DNA of 24,333 nucleotides from Smittium culicis. Taxonomy: Eukaryota > Kickxellomycota > Harpellomycetes > Harpellales > Legeriomycetaceae. Every line of letters begins with the position of its first letter. Position 1 is the stretch's first letter. The stretch spans positions 1 to 24,333 of the forward strand of contig LSSN01000359.1 of the NCBI GenBank assembly GCA_001970855.1, in the 5' to 3' direction. The notes under the pieces are model-generated. The model made no database searches, was not told the origin of the DNA, and was given only the letters and a program-made list of their open reading frames with translations. Below, piece by piece: positions 1 through 9,937 of the stretch. The position numbers and the translations under genes are program-made.

Positions 1-189
1 TTAAAAGTCTTCGTCCCTGATAGACTCTAAATTTGAACCTTATTTCTCCATACTCTCCATAATATCCTTTTTACTTAATAACTATAGCTTTATATTCATA
101 TTTTGAGTATTAGATGAAAAATGTTAATTTTTGCAGTCAATTTTCACTTTCAGCTCTTGGAATTCTTCTATTCCCATTATATTTCAAGG

Positions 190-355
190 AGTGGTCATAT
201 TAAGTGTTACCATCTTTTATTGGATAACACAACCGAAACTTCAAAAAACAATAAAATTATAGTACTTAATAAAATAAGTATCTAGAAAAAATTTTATGAT
301 AAATACTGAAAGTACGGTATTGTGCTATCCTTATCATCTTTTCTTTCGCAAAGGT
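190..355 (+). repeat. Left inverted terminal repeat of the DIRS-like element
   Basis: It is the reverse complement of 4358-4519. By eye there are about five substitutions over roughly 155 aligned bases, plus a 4-5 base indel at the inner end. The outermost block, AGTGGTCATATTAAG, is shared with the internal complementary region. In DIRS elements these repeats take part in forming the circular DNA intermediate. Confidence 0.93.
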
Positions 356-435
356 ACTCTACCAGCATAAAGATTTTCATCTCTAAAATTTTATACAAAA
401 TCATATTTTAAAACTTTATTCTTTAAAAAAAAAAA

Positions 436-1251
436 ATGATGGACCATCAAGATATCAACCAGAAACCCATGAGTCAAGACCAAGTCAAGGAGCTTAAAGA
501 CATGGTTAAAGAACTCCAGCGTGACAAGGAGCGTAATGCAGAACCAGAAGACCCCTACGTCACTACAAGGATTCCGCTGACTGACTTAGCAGTCTATTCC
601 GAGCTTATCGAAGCTCTTCCTTCCATCGAAAAAGACTTCTTCCGTACTCCGCTAACATAAGAAGAAAGGAAAGAGGCTACCAACTCTTGTCCTAGAAATA
701 GTTCAATGAACTATCAGCCACCAACGCTGAACGACTCAGCTTCTACCGCGGTGAAAAAATCTGAATCATGCTTACATGGAATCCAAATAGCGTTAGCACA
801 AGCTACCCGCCCTATCGATTACTATGTTCATCGCATAATTCAGGAGAATCCACAGATAACGTACGATGACCCGCACATCCTGTTTGCAAACACAATGAGA
901 GTCTTGCTGTCCGACATTGCAGCCACCGTCACTCAAGGGCGTCTGGACAACCTCCACAAGGGAATGTAACTTCCAGGGAAACCGGTACAACTTGTAGAAC
1001 CGGAAACAAAGCCGCTAATAGACCAGGAGAAGCTCGACGCTCTCATTTCCAGCAAGAAGCCAGAGAAGCGATCTCGAATCCGTAAGCCCTTTCTTGGGCG
1101 CCAGCAGTTCGGTACACAGAACGGTACCAGCAGCAAACCTGCTCAGGCGCAAACCGCGGAAGCTGTAACACCGACTGCCACACCCAAAAATCACTCCCAG
1201 CAGTCAAGTTTTCGTGGGAGAGGGAGTGGTCGGAGAAGAGGGTCTCAGTAG
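436..1251 (+). pseudogene. gag-like protein of the DIRS-like element, two in-frame stops
   Basis: One frame runs from ATG at 436 to TAG at 1249-1251 (271 codons), interrupted by TAA at 658-660 and TAA at 967-969. Protein-like sequence continues in the same frame across both stops, so these look like point nonsense mutations. The product starts with a charged, coiled-coil-like stretch (residues 8-40) and has a middle domain rich in Ala and Leu. It ends in a basic tail with RGRGSGRRRG, typical of nucleic-acid-binding Gag tails. There are no CCHC zinc knuckles. Its identity as Gag rests on its position ahead of the RT and on this tail. The 3' end overlaps the start of the RT frame, as is usual in DIRS elements. 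Confidence 0.7.
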
Positions 1252-1289
1252 ACCCCACGGAAGGGTCCCCGGTAGGGGGCCGCCTCGCT

Positions 1290-3373
1290 ATGTTTCGGTC
1301 AGCATGGTTCAGATTGACGGACAGCAAGTGGGTTCGCACCATTGTCGAGAAGGAGTTCCAGATCCCATTCCGTAAAAAGGAACAAACTGTGAAGGCTTCG
1401 GAGGAGAACTGACAAAGTATTTTTGTAGATCAGCGCCGCTTGGATAACCTTCGACCATCCAAGCTTGGACTGCCTCGACAAAAAGACTTGAAAGGTTCGA
1501 CGAGGAAGCCTCTCCGTCGAAAACTGATGGCGGGGCAGCCGCAAAAGAAAAATTGACGCTACCACTCATGCCGTCCTGACGAAGGAAGTCGCATCCCTGC
1601 TTTCGAAGATCGCAATCGAAAAGTTCAAGACACGGGATCCCGGCTTCTACAGCAACTTTTTCGTCATACCAAAGAAGACCTGGGGACTCAGACCAGTCCT
1701 CGACCTGCGGAAACTGAATCAGAGTGTTGAGGAAAGGAATTTTAAGATGGAGTCCTTTTCCTCGATTTGCCGAATAATCTTCAGGAAGGACTTCATGACG
1801 TCTCTGGATCTAGAGGATGCGCTTATGCACATCTTAATCCACGAGAATTGCAAGAAATACCTCCGATTCTGCTGGAATGGGAGAGCATATCAGTTCAGGA
1901 TGCTCCCATTTGGACTTTCCCTCAGCCCCCACACAGTCACCAAAGTTCTTCGACCGATATTGACATGGGTGAGAATACGTGGGATACGAATCTCGGCATA
2001 TTCGACGATCCCCTGATCCTAGGAGAGACGAAGGAAGCCTGCGAAGAAAACACAGCCAGAGTTTATTCCAAGCTTCTGAAACTAGGCTACAAAATCAAGC
2101 TAGAGAAATCGAACATGAAACCATGTCAGTCGATAACTCACCTAGGAATGGTCGTCAATTCTCGGAATATGGCGCTCAAAGTTCCTTCATCCAAGGTCCG
2201 GGACCTAAGAAGGGAAGCTTCAAAGCTATTTAGGGCGGGTCAAACGACCCTAAGAAATTTAGCAAACTTCATTGGGAAAGCCCAAGCAATGTAATTGCAC
2301 TGTTACTTGGCCGTCTAATGCTACGACGTCTTCTAGAACTGAAGAACAACTGTCTATCGAAAACGAAATCATGGACATCGACTGTCACATTGACAGAACC
2401 AGCGATTCAAAACTTTTCTTTCTGGGTTCACAAGCTGAAGTCATGGAACGGACAATCGTTCCTACCAGAGAACCCAGAGTTGGAAATCTTTACAGATCCC
2501 AGCGACACTGCTTGGGGAATAGTTGTGGGCTCCAAATTCTACTCAAGTTTGTGGAGTCACTCGGAGGCGTTGATGCACATCAACGCCAAAGAGTTATTGA
2601 CGATTTTATACACGCTTCGACTACGAAACGTTGTTTGTCGTTCGGTATTGGTCTACTCAAACAATACCACAACCCTATCACACATAAGCAAGTTTGATGG
2701 AACCACCTCTCCTAAATTGCTAGAGATTTCCGAAAATATTTGGAATTACTGTCTGAGGACGAGTATTCGTCCTCAAGTTACATATGCACCTTCTGTAATG
2801 AATCCAGCCGAACCACCCAGCCGACTCACAGAACAGACTAAATGGTCGATATCAGACCAAGCTTTCAAGAAGATATCGGGACTATATGGGATACACGATG
2901 TAGACCTGTTCGCATCGTGGACGAACAAGAAAGTGGAACTCTTTTACAGCTGGTTCCCAGACATCAGGTCAATAGGGCAGAATGCGCTAATCTTCAATTG
3001 GTCACATTGTAACAACCCATACTGCTTCCCTCCATGGAACTTGATATCTCAGGTGTTACAAAAAGTCCGCAGAGAACGTCTAACACTAACCTTAGTAACC
3101 CCGTTATGGAAAACGGCAATATGGTACCCGGATCTCCAGAAACTATCAGTCTCACAACTGCTTCTACTACAGGCAACAACCGTAATACCAGAACCGAAAA
3201 GCAAAAAATCACCACTATTGAACAACAAGAACTGGTGTCTTATGGCGTGGAAAATCAGCGGAGTTTCCTCAAAACTCAAGGTCTCTCCGATTCGACCATT
3301 AAAATTATCGTTTCCAGCGAACGATCACTCAAGCGCAGATCTAGGTATTATTATACGCAGCAAAACTTTCTAG
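1290..3373 (+). pseudogene. RT-RNase H-methyltransferase-like polyprotein of the DIRS-like element, frameshifted
   Basis: The coding sequence is spread over three frames. An N-terminal part (LTDSKWVRTIVEKEFQIPF) begins near ATG 1290 and stops at TGA 1410-1412. The RT core is in another frame from about 1528 to 2016, with the catalytic-Asp block SLDLEDA and motif B LPFGLSLSP. The frame then changes inside the YxDD box near 1998-2005 and runs to TAA 2292-2294, with GYKIKLEKS and THLGM. It changes again to an open stretch up to 3373. This last part carries RNase H blocks (EIFTDPSDTAWG, INAKELL, VYSNNTTTLSHI, NPAEPPSRL). A C-terminal extension (DLFASWTNKK, YCFPPWNLI) matches the position and PPW-type motif of the Dam-like methyltransferase region of DIRS polyproteins. 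The 3' end overlaps the recombinase frame by about 340 bases, which may be ancestral rather than damage. Confidence 0.88.
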
Positions 3374-4238
3374 AATGGAACTTAAACAATAACCAATCTT
3401 CGGCTATTCTGCCTATCCACGTTTTTAATTATTTAGCTCATCTTTTCACAAGAAAAATCAGCGATAAAAACATAAAGTCTTAAAATCTGCGATTTTAAAT
3501 TTAGTAGCAGACCCAAGGACCATGGAGAATTCCTACTGCATGAGGGAACTCTTGAAACATATAGAAGAGACTGAAATTAAATCATTTGTTAACCCAGTTA
3601 TCAACATAACACCAGTAATAGAAAAATCACATGAATGGGGTGAGAATAGCAAACTTGATATTATGAAGCTCACAACCAAGTGCTGCTGGTTATTAGCTCT
3701 CTGCTGATTTCTTAGGGCTAGCGATATCCTTCGCATCGTCGATGCAAGGACTACAATAATCAATGGGACACTAAATATAAATATTATTGCGCCAAAAGAA
3801 AAAAAAAGAAAGGGTCAAAAAATCGAACGACCGTGCGAAATAAACAGTCACCCAAACCTGATATTATGTCCGGTAGCTGCTTATACTGTGTACAAATCTA
3901 TAGTGGCAACAGAATTGTGCCCAACTCCACACACAAACAATAAAGGTTTAATAATAAATGCGCTTTTTAGGAATACTAAGGATAAAAATAAGCCTCTGTC
4001 TGTGGATAGTATAACTAGGCATATAAAAAATCTATCAAGGTTGATAGATCGCCTCCAAAACACACCAACTCCTAAGGCCCGCGCAATTGGAGCAACCTTA
4101 GCAGCCACTTCTGGCGTTCCGGCAGAAAATATTGTATCACATGCGTTTTGATCAAACTTTAGCATGTTTGATACTTATTACAGATTAAATCGCAGTACTC
4201 AGTCAAATATCACTGAAGCAGTACTGCCTCTGGATTAA
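3034..4238 (+). pseudogene. Tyrosine recombinase of the DIRS-like element, broken by a frameshift and two TGA codons
   Basis: The N-terminal half is open from ATG 3034 to TAA 3481-3483, with SAM-like-domain sequence (GLSDSTIKIIVSSERS, FLEWNLNNN). The protein then continues in another frame from about 3487 to TAA 4236-4238, interrupted by TGA at 3705-3707 and at 4149-4151. Recognisable catalytic regions are FLRASDI just after the first TGA (box I arginine), PKARAIGATLAATSGVP at about 4071-4121 (box II region), and MFDTYYRL at 4164-4187, which carries the nucleophilic tyrosine. This order is standard for recombinases of DIRS and related elements, which integrate circular DNA without target duplication. 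As it stands the protein could not be made. Confidence 0.88.
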
Positions 4239-4335
4239 CTTAGTATGACCACTCCTAGAAATATAATGTAAGATTATTCGAGCCCTTTAGAGCGATGATT
4301 AATCAATATTATATGATAGAAGTGGTCATATTAAG
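4239..4335 (+). repeat. Internal complementary region (ICR) of the DIRS-like element
   Basis: It has two abutting halves. 4239-4268 is the reverse complement of the left end (175-204) with two mismatches. 4269-4335 is the reverse complement of the right end (4504-4570) with about seven mismatches in 67. In the DIRS replication model this region acts as a splint that aligns the two ends of the linear copy so that it can be circularised. It begins at the base after the TAA stop (4236-4238) of the recombinase frame. Confidence 0.92.
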
Positions 4336-4357
4336 TCCCACCAACCGGTTCCCATTT

Positions 4358-4519
4358 ACCTTTGCTAAAGATGATAAGGATAGCATAATACCGTACTTTC
4401 AGTATTTATCGTAAAATTTTTTCTAGATAATTATTTTATTACGTACTATAATTTTATTGGTTTTTGAAGTTTCGGTTGTGTTATCCAATAAAAGATGGTA
4501 ACACTTAATATGACCACTC
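4358..4519 (-). repeat. Right inverted terminal repeat of the DIRS-like element
   Basis: This is the inverted partner of 190-355, about 97% identical over the aligned part. Another 51 bases (4520-4570) lie outside the repeat before the element ends. Those bases have no partner at the left end but do have one in the internal complementary region, which is the usual DIRS arrangement. Confidence 0.93.
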
Positions 4520-4570
4520 TTATCATATAATATTGATTAATTTTCGCCCTAAAGGGCTCGATTAATATTA

Positions 4571-5072
4571 AATTAGTATTTACATCTCACAGTTTTTCAT
4601 AAACTAATAAATTTCTATTAATTTCTATTCCGCATTCTAATTACTAAGATAAAGTCGCAGTATCATTAAATTGCGATATTTCCCTATTTACAGTAACCAG
4701 ATTATTAGGATTTAATATTTTTTTCTATGTTATTTCTCGATTTTTGACCAATCTATTTCAAAAATCGAGTGCCTTTCTGTAGATTTTACGAAAATTGGTG
4801 CCGATTGTCGACTGATACTTATCAGAAAATATAATAAATTATCACTGTTATCATCGATTATTTCTCCTTTTTATTCTAGTCAATCTATTTCTGTTCTTGA
4901 TCTAAGCATAGTTAAATTTTAAAAAATTCCATCAATTAGTTTTCGATTCAAATTGATCAAGTATCACATCTAAAGTCCTTCATCATATTTTATAAACTTG
5001 TAAATTTATTCTTTCTTTCTAATTTTTATTTTTAATCTTTTCTGATTTTTTTATGGTAACTTCTCTTATATT
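4571..5072. other. AT-rich DNA between the transposon and the 5.1-kb relic, no gene seen
   Basis: I see no open frame worth calling. The only structure is an inverted repeat at 4736-4747 and 4758-4769 (12-bp perfect arms, 10-base loop). Confidence 0.6.
4736..4769. repeat. Perfect 12-bp inverted repeat with a 10-base loop
   Basis: The arm CTCGATTTTTGA (4736-4747) is exactly complementary to TCAAAAATCGAG (4758-4769). It could form a hairpin in either strand. There is no neighbouring gene end it would obviously serve as a terminator, and it may be a piece of an old mobile element. Confidence 0.6.
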
Positions 5073-5893
5073 TTATGTAGAGAATCTATAAAGCTTATCT
5101 TTCTCTGTTCTATTCAGAAAATCATCCAAACGCAACATTTTTCTGCTTAAACCATCTACGCTATGTGCTGAAACAATTTCATATTTGTCATTCAGTTTCA
5201 TAACCAAAATTTATTTTGATTGTGGCTCTCTCACTCCTTTGATTGAGCCTGGTTTTTCTTGAAAAACCTGATTACATGACCGTTTTGATCAATTGTACAA
5301 CAAGTTAATGTAATCCGATCCTTAATGATTCTAGATGACCGATTCAACAGTTCCAGCTTACCCATCGCCTCAGAAAAGTAATCGATTTTCTTATGCGTCG
5401 ATCTTTCTTTCTGTCTATTTAGGTCTGGTTTGTCATCCGCTTTCGATTATTCTTTTACGTCATGCAATACTGACTTTATTTCGGGCAAATCCTTTGCCTT
5501 TTGTTGCAGCCCCTAAGAGCGCTTAAATCCACCGAATTAATAAGTTTCCAAAACATGTAAAAGTCGAAAGCCGAAATGATGTCCAAATAAATTATTTTTA
5601 ACAGTATTTAATTGTAAATCAATTTCAGTTCTTTCTTGAACTTGATATTTAGCACATTCGTAGCTCCATCTTCTTTATTCTTAGTTTTTATTGATTTGAA
5701 CAATTCTCCAGATGTAAGCTTGGTTTTTTTTTACCAGAATCATCGTTTACTCTTTTCGAGCAAGTTTTGAGATACCATTCCTCAGTGTTTCCCGCTTTCT
5801 CCAATTAATACGGTCATATCGCTGTCTTATCTTATAACCAAAGCTTGAAAAAATCCAGCGTATCTCAGTACTAATATTGAGATAAGTCCAAAG
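5073..5893 (-). pseudogene. Decayed coding fragments, unidentified protein
   Basis: Read on the minus strand, this stretch contains protein-like frames that hand over to one another. From 5' to 3' they are: 5893-5750 (contains IRQRYDRINWRKRETLRNG); about 5720-5610 (KLTSGELFKSIKTKNKED); a frame from 5674 to 5231 interrupted by TAA 5537-5539, TAG 5513-5515 and TAA 5447-5449 (CAKYQVQERTEIDLQLNTV, LPEIKSVLHDVKE, then 71 codons free of stops with IDYFSEAMGKLELLNRSSRI); and 5210-5073 (YEIVSAHSVDGLSRKMLRLD). A 71-codon open stretch with balanced, charged composition is unusual for DNA this AT-rich. I do not recognise the family. It could be an old transposon protein or a dead host gene, or a living gene whose introns I have not resolved, though the in-frame stops argue against that. 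Confidence 0.4.
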
Positions 5894-8800
5894 CTACTTT
5901 GAATATTTAAATCCAAATCCATGATACGATAGCGTCGGTCCTGTTTCCTTTTAAAATTTGTTGAAAGAATGTTGTTTTTAATGATTTTGGCTAATTGAGA
6001 CCCTCAATATCAAAAATTTTATAATAATTATGAGCAATATTTTATTTAAAGTTTATTATTTTCCATTTAGAAAAAATTTTGTCTTACCAAAATGGTGACC
6101 TTACTATAAATATTTATACAAAAAAAAAATTAAAGAAATGGAACATATAATTTTATATAATTAATATTCTCTATACAAAATGTATCGGCACTTCCAACAC
6201 AAAGTACATTTTATTCTTTGTTTGAGTAGATCCAACACCCCCCTTTAAAAAGGCGCCAAATTATCGGTGCAAAATCAGCGATTATCTGAAAAGGAATTAT
6301 TTTCTTTTGAAAATTGATCGTCCTGGAAAAATAATTTGACCAGTATTTGTTAATATAATTTATTTAGTGTATAATTTTTCGAATAAATAGTTGATCGCCA
6401 TCTTTATTATCCTTTCCTTCCTTTAACTTTTATACTTTTGGAACTTCAGCGAAAAAGTGTATATTTGATTCATTCTAGTTATGTTGATAATAAAAATGAG
6501 ATAATCTATAAATAGTATGCTTATAGATTATATAAAGGTTATATAAAGATTTCCTTATATATAAGTTATTTTTCCAAAGGACTAATCATAAATTATATTT
6601 ATTTATAGTACATGAGTCAATTAAATCGATAAATGAAACAATTTGAAATTTTAGTTTTTTTACCCAGTACTGGCTACTCCTAAGCTCTTCTAAAATTCAT
6701 GAACCAAAGCTTAAAATCCTTCTTTCTTTATATATTACCAACATATATTATACTAATCTTTGTGTTATTTACTCTATACATTTTTATTCATAATTTTAGG
6801 TTTTTTTAAGGTTTAGTTATCAATTCTGCGCTCTCGGAATAGGAATATAAAAATGCTTGTTTATTCCTAATTTTGAAGGAAATCACAAAGTGCTCCGATT
6901 ACATACATAGTTTCTGGCCCTTAAAGCAAAAAAAATTTCTCGCGAATAATAAAATTATATTAAAAACCCATTTAAAAATTATAGCAAGTACGCTCAAGCC
7001 TACTAGCTTTAACTGAAATATGCCTACTTCCACATATTTACTTGTGATCTAATACCAAAGATATATTTATTTCGGTGTAACTTCATGATTAAATTATATA
7101 AGCTCTATTATCCAATCATTAATATAGGATATTTTTTACACCAAAAAAAAGGTGTTTAAAGTGAAATTGATTGAGCAAATTTCATACCCTTATTCTTTAG
7201 TGACCATCATGAACACCTAAAAAATTATGGAAAAGCAGGATGCACGTATTTATTCTTGCTTAATCTGTACAAAAGCTACATTTACAATACATCTTTATTC
7301 TATCATTTGTTTTCTTGGACATTTTATCATTTTAAGTCGTCTTTAAAAATAGTATCTACAAACTTATATAAATTTATTTAAAGTATAGATAGTTCTTAGG
7401 TTGAGAGGGGCTTTTTTACTCTGTAATTTAATTCGAGAATTAGAATTAGGCGATAATATCGGATAAGCTATTTAATCAAATTGAAAAAATATTCTAATTG
7501 AATTTAAAGCCCAAATAAAATTTGAAGCGTAGGAAAAAATTATAGAAAAAGATACGCTTCTCAAAAGAGTCGTCAATATGAATACAGTATTATATAAATT
7601 TTATAAACTAAAAAAACAAGAGTATAATTTAAAAAATATAAATAAGAATCAATGAATTGAATTTTATTTTCGTCATTATATTTAAAAACCAAGCTTGAAC
7701 ATTTTAATAAATTCATATTAGGATTTAAAAAATCCAAATTATACTATAGAAAAATAATAGCGTTGTCACTAGATAGGGATATGATAATTTGAATTAACCA
7801 TTAAACCACTCAGAATAACTTTAATGGACTTTTCGATTTTTTGAGCCAGGTTATATTTATTATTAAACGGTACATATATTTGATTGTCGTTTTTGAAGAT
7901 AAATATTGAAATGAGTATGCCTACAACTCTAGTCTATATCTCGAAATTCATTTAAAGTAAAAAGTGCATATACTTTTTTTGTGACATCTTATATTCTAAT
8001 AATAAAAAAATTGATAAAACTTAATTTTGATTTAAAGTACGCGTTTTAATATTTAATTCACAGTTTTAATGTGCAAAAGATTAATTTACGCTTACTCTTC
8101 GCCGATATGGAATAATGTAAAACAAAAAGAAGCTTTTCCTTTTTTTTTTATCATTTATAGTAAAAAAAATCGAAATATATTTAAATGTAATTTGAAAAAA
8201 AAAGCCGAGAAAATAGAAAATTTAGTAATGGAATAAGCGTATTATGATCGATTCAAGAGATATTTATTGATTTTATAATATACAGTTTAAATGTATCATA
8301 CTGTCTGTATTTATTAAATGCTAAAAAAATAATTAACAGCCTTTTTGATAAAAAAAACTAATTCATAATAGATAAATGGAAAATGAGATTTTTTGTTAAA
8401 GCAACGTTAAAATCGGCTCACTTTTTAAAATCTTGCTGACGACAGCTTAATAAAAAAAACTACTTGTAAATTCAGTCAAGTAGTCTACTTGAATCGATTG
8501 CACTGTAGGCTTATTCATTTGGTAGATTGATCACGAAACATTTAATGAAGAGAGCACATTGTTGAAGCACAATACTATTGACCCGAATATTCCTACATTA
8601 ACGACATGTTTGACTTGACCGAAAAGTATTACAATTATTCATTTCATATCATCTTGTTTTTTAAACTTTCTGAAAAAAAAAGGAAATGTTTAAATTATTA
8701 TTTGTCAATTTTTTATTCGATTTTACGCACTGATATTTTTTAAACTATATTCGCTTCGTAGAGAATCATTGATTTATGTATTGGCGCATCAATTTGCAAT

Positions 8801-9121
8801 AAAGAATTAATGGCGTTAGATGATGGAGTCAGCTATTAATTAACAAACAGGATAAGACCTTGGCTCGACTATCTTAGTAGTAAATGTAATTTCTGTTTGC
8901 TGCAATGACTATTATTTGTAAGATGTAAGAATTAGGGTTAATATCTTGGGTAAACCTAATGCTTTTTTCCAGGCAAATCTCAGACTGCTCTTAAACTGCT
9001 ATAGTGAGACGTATAAAATCTAGATTTTTTTTAGATTGTTCTCCGCACCTTACCCTCTCCACAACCTAATAATTCGCTGGGTTCACTACCATTAATTGTT
9101 TCGAAATAATCAATAAGCGTC

Positions 9122-9197
9122 ATTTAATTAATTAAACCTGAATTAAGTGCATAGTGTACAATGAATTATTTAATTAATTAAACCTGAATTAAGTGCA
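9122..9197. repeat. Two exact 30-bp direct repeats, 46-bp period
   Basis: 9122-9151 and 9168-9197 are identical. The unit starts ATTTAATTAATTAAACCTG and ends AATTAAGTGCA. They are separated by 16 unrelated bases. The exact identity in otherwise drifting AT-rich DNA suggests a recent duplication. The inner ATTTAATTAATTAAA is itself nearly palindromic. Confidence 0.9.
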
Positions 9198-9718
9198 AAT
9201 TTAGCCATTTAACTAAAAGCTTTTCTTATAATTAGCAGTCACGCACTTTTTTTAGCTGACTTCTTTCAGCTTCAATAATAGCTCAAATTTAGATTCGTTT
9301 TAATGACATGTCAAACTCTGCGTTTTTCCCAAAAAAGTAAAGCTGTGATTTGACAGCTAACCATTTTAAAAGTGGCACCATGCTCCGCCAATTGACGTGC
9401 AACAGTGGCAAAATTTAGACAATATGACGATTGGATGAATGATAAATCTTTGAATGGGTTTATTTTCCTGATCATGATTAATTTACCAGTAGTATTTGAT
9501 TTGATTAATAATAAACCAATAGTGATTATCATTTATAGTTAATCATTGTGGGAAACTGATAATATGTTTTAGAAGTGTGATTATTGGCTGTTAAATGTGC
9601 CTAGAAAAATGAATTAGGGCGAGATACAATTAGGATTATAGTCCAGTTTTTCAATCTTTGCTGTCAATCAATGTCTAGAATTTAAAATATTTTTCTTCAT
9701 TGGATTATGCTCCAGGCC

Positions 9719-9727
9719 TATATAAAG
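9719..9727 (+). promoter_or_regulatory. Possible TATA box of CPA1
   Basis: TATATAAAG lies 219 bases before the attenuator uORF start and 473 bases before the CPA1 ATG. A start site 50-150 bases downstream would give a transcript that includes the uORF. This is placed by motif and position only; similar strings are common in such AT-rich DNA. Confidence 0.3.
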
Positions 9728-9937
9728 CAACTATTCTACCATGTCTATGATATCTTTTCTATTATTTTAAAAAATATCGATCGTATCTATAAATTTCTCT
9801 ATTCTTACAACCTTTTCTAATCAATAAGTAACTCTAACTTTACACTCTTTTATACCAAAACTTATTTTATTTAGCCACCTCAACTGCTACATAAAATACC
9901 TTATTGAATAAATTGCTTTTTACAGCTCTACCAATTA

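Larger units (their letters stand above)
175..4570 (+). mobile_element. DIRS-like tyrosine-recombinase retrotransposon, decayed copy
   Basis: The 4,396-bp element has the hallmarks of the DIRS group. There are inverted terminal repeats (190-355 and 4358-4519), an internal complementary region (4239-4335) that pairs with both extreme ends, and the coding order gag, RT/RNase H/methyltransferase-like, tyrosine recombinase. The ends come from the internal complementary region: 4239-4268 is the reverse complement of 175-204 and the abutting 4269-4335 is the reverse complement of 4504-4570. I see no target-site duplication, as expected for integration by a tyrosine recombinase rather than a DDE integrase. 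The coding part is much GC-richer than its flanks. All three reading regions carry stops or frameshifts, so this copy cannot make its own proteins. The structural repeats are well preserved, so it could still have been mobilised in trans. Confidence 0.93.
5894..9937. other. 4-kb AT-rich, gene-poor region upstream of CPA1
   Basis: The stretch has many homopolymer A/T runs and frequent stops in all frames. I see no gene, tRNA or rRNA. Three small items stand out. A purine-rich tract lies next to TGTTGGA on the minus strand at 6231-6253 and might be an LTR edge. There is a 30-bp direct repeat at 9122-9197. A slightly GC-richer patch at about 9311-9532 has a 73-codon minus-strand frame without recognisable motifs. 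The last 200 bases become pyrimidine-rich and form the CPA1 leader. Confidence 0.6.

Noticed and set aside
1995..2012. Programmed frameshift at the RT YxDD box
   Set aside because: It would fall inside the catalytic motif, with no slippery heptamer or downstream structure seen. A base loss in a decaying copy is simpler.
658..4151. Stop-codon reassignment as an explanation for the in-frame TAA and TGA codons in the transposon
   Set aside because: The transposon also has frameshifts and catalytic missense changes. The interrupted sites include both TAA and TGA at different kinds of residues, and the four host genes read cleanly with the standard code.
5335..5526. 63-codon plus-strand ORF with a hydrophobic middle
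   Set aside because: It lies antisense to the longer protein-like minus-strand frame, has no recognisable motif, and its hydrophobic look is what the complement of a charged coding strand gives.
8931..8941. TTAGGGTTA resembling a telomeric repeat
   Set aside because: It is a single unit only, with no array and no chromosome-end context.
9311..9532. 73-codon minus-strand ORF
   Set aside because: It has no recognisable family, no neighbouring support and a hydrophobic/basic ragged composition. It may be a relic but I cannot support a gene call.
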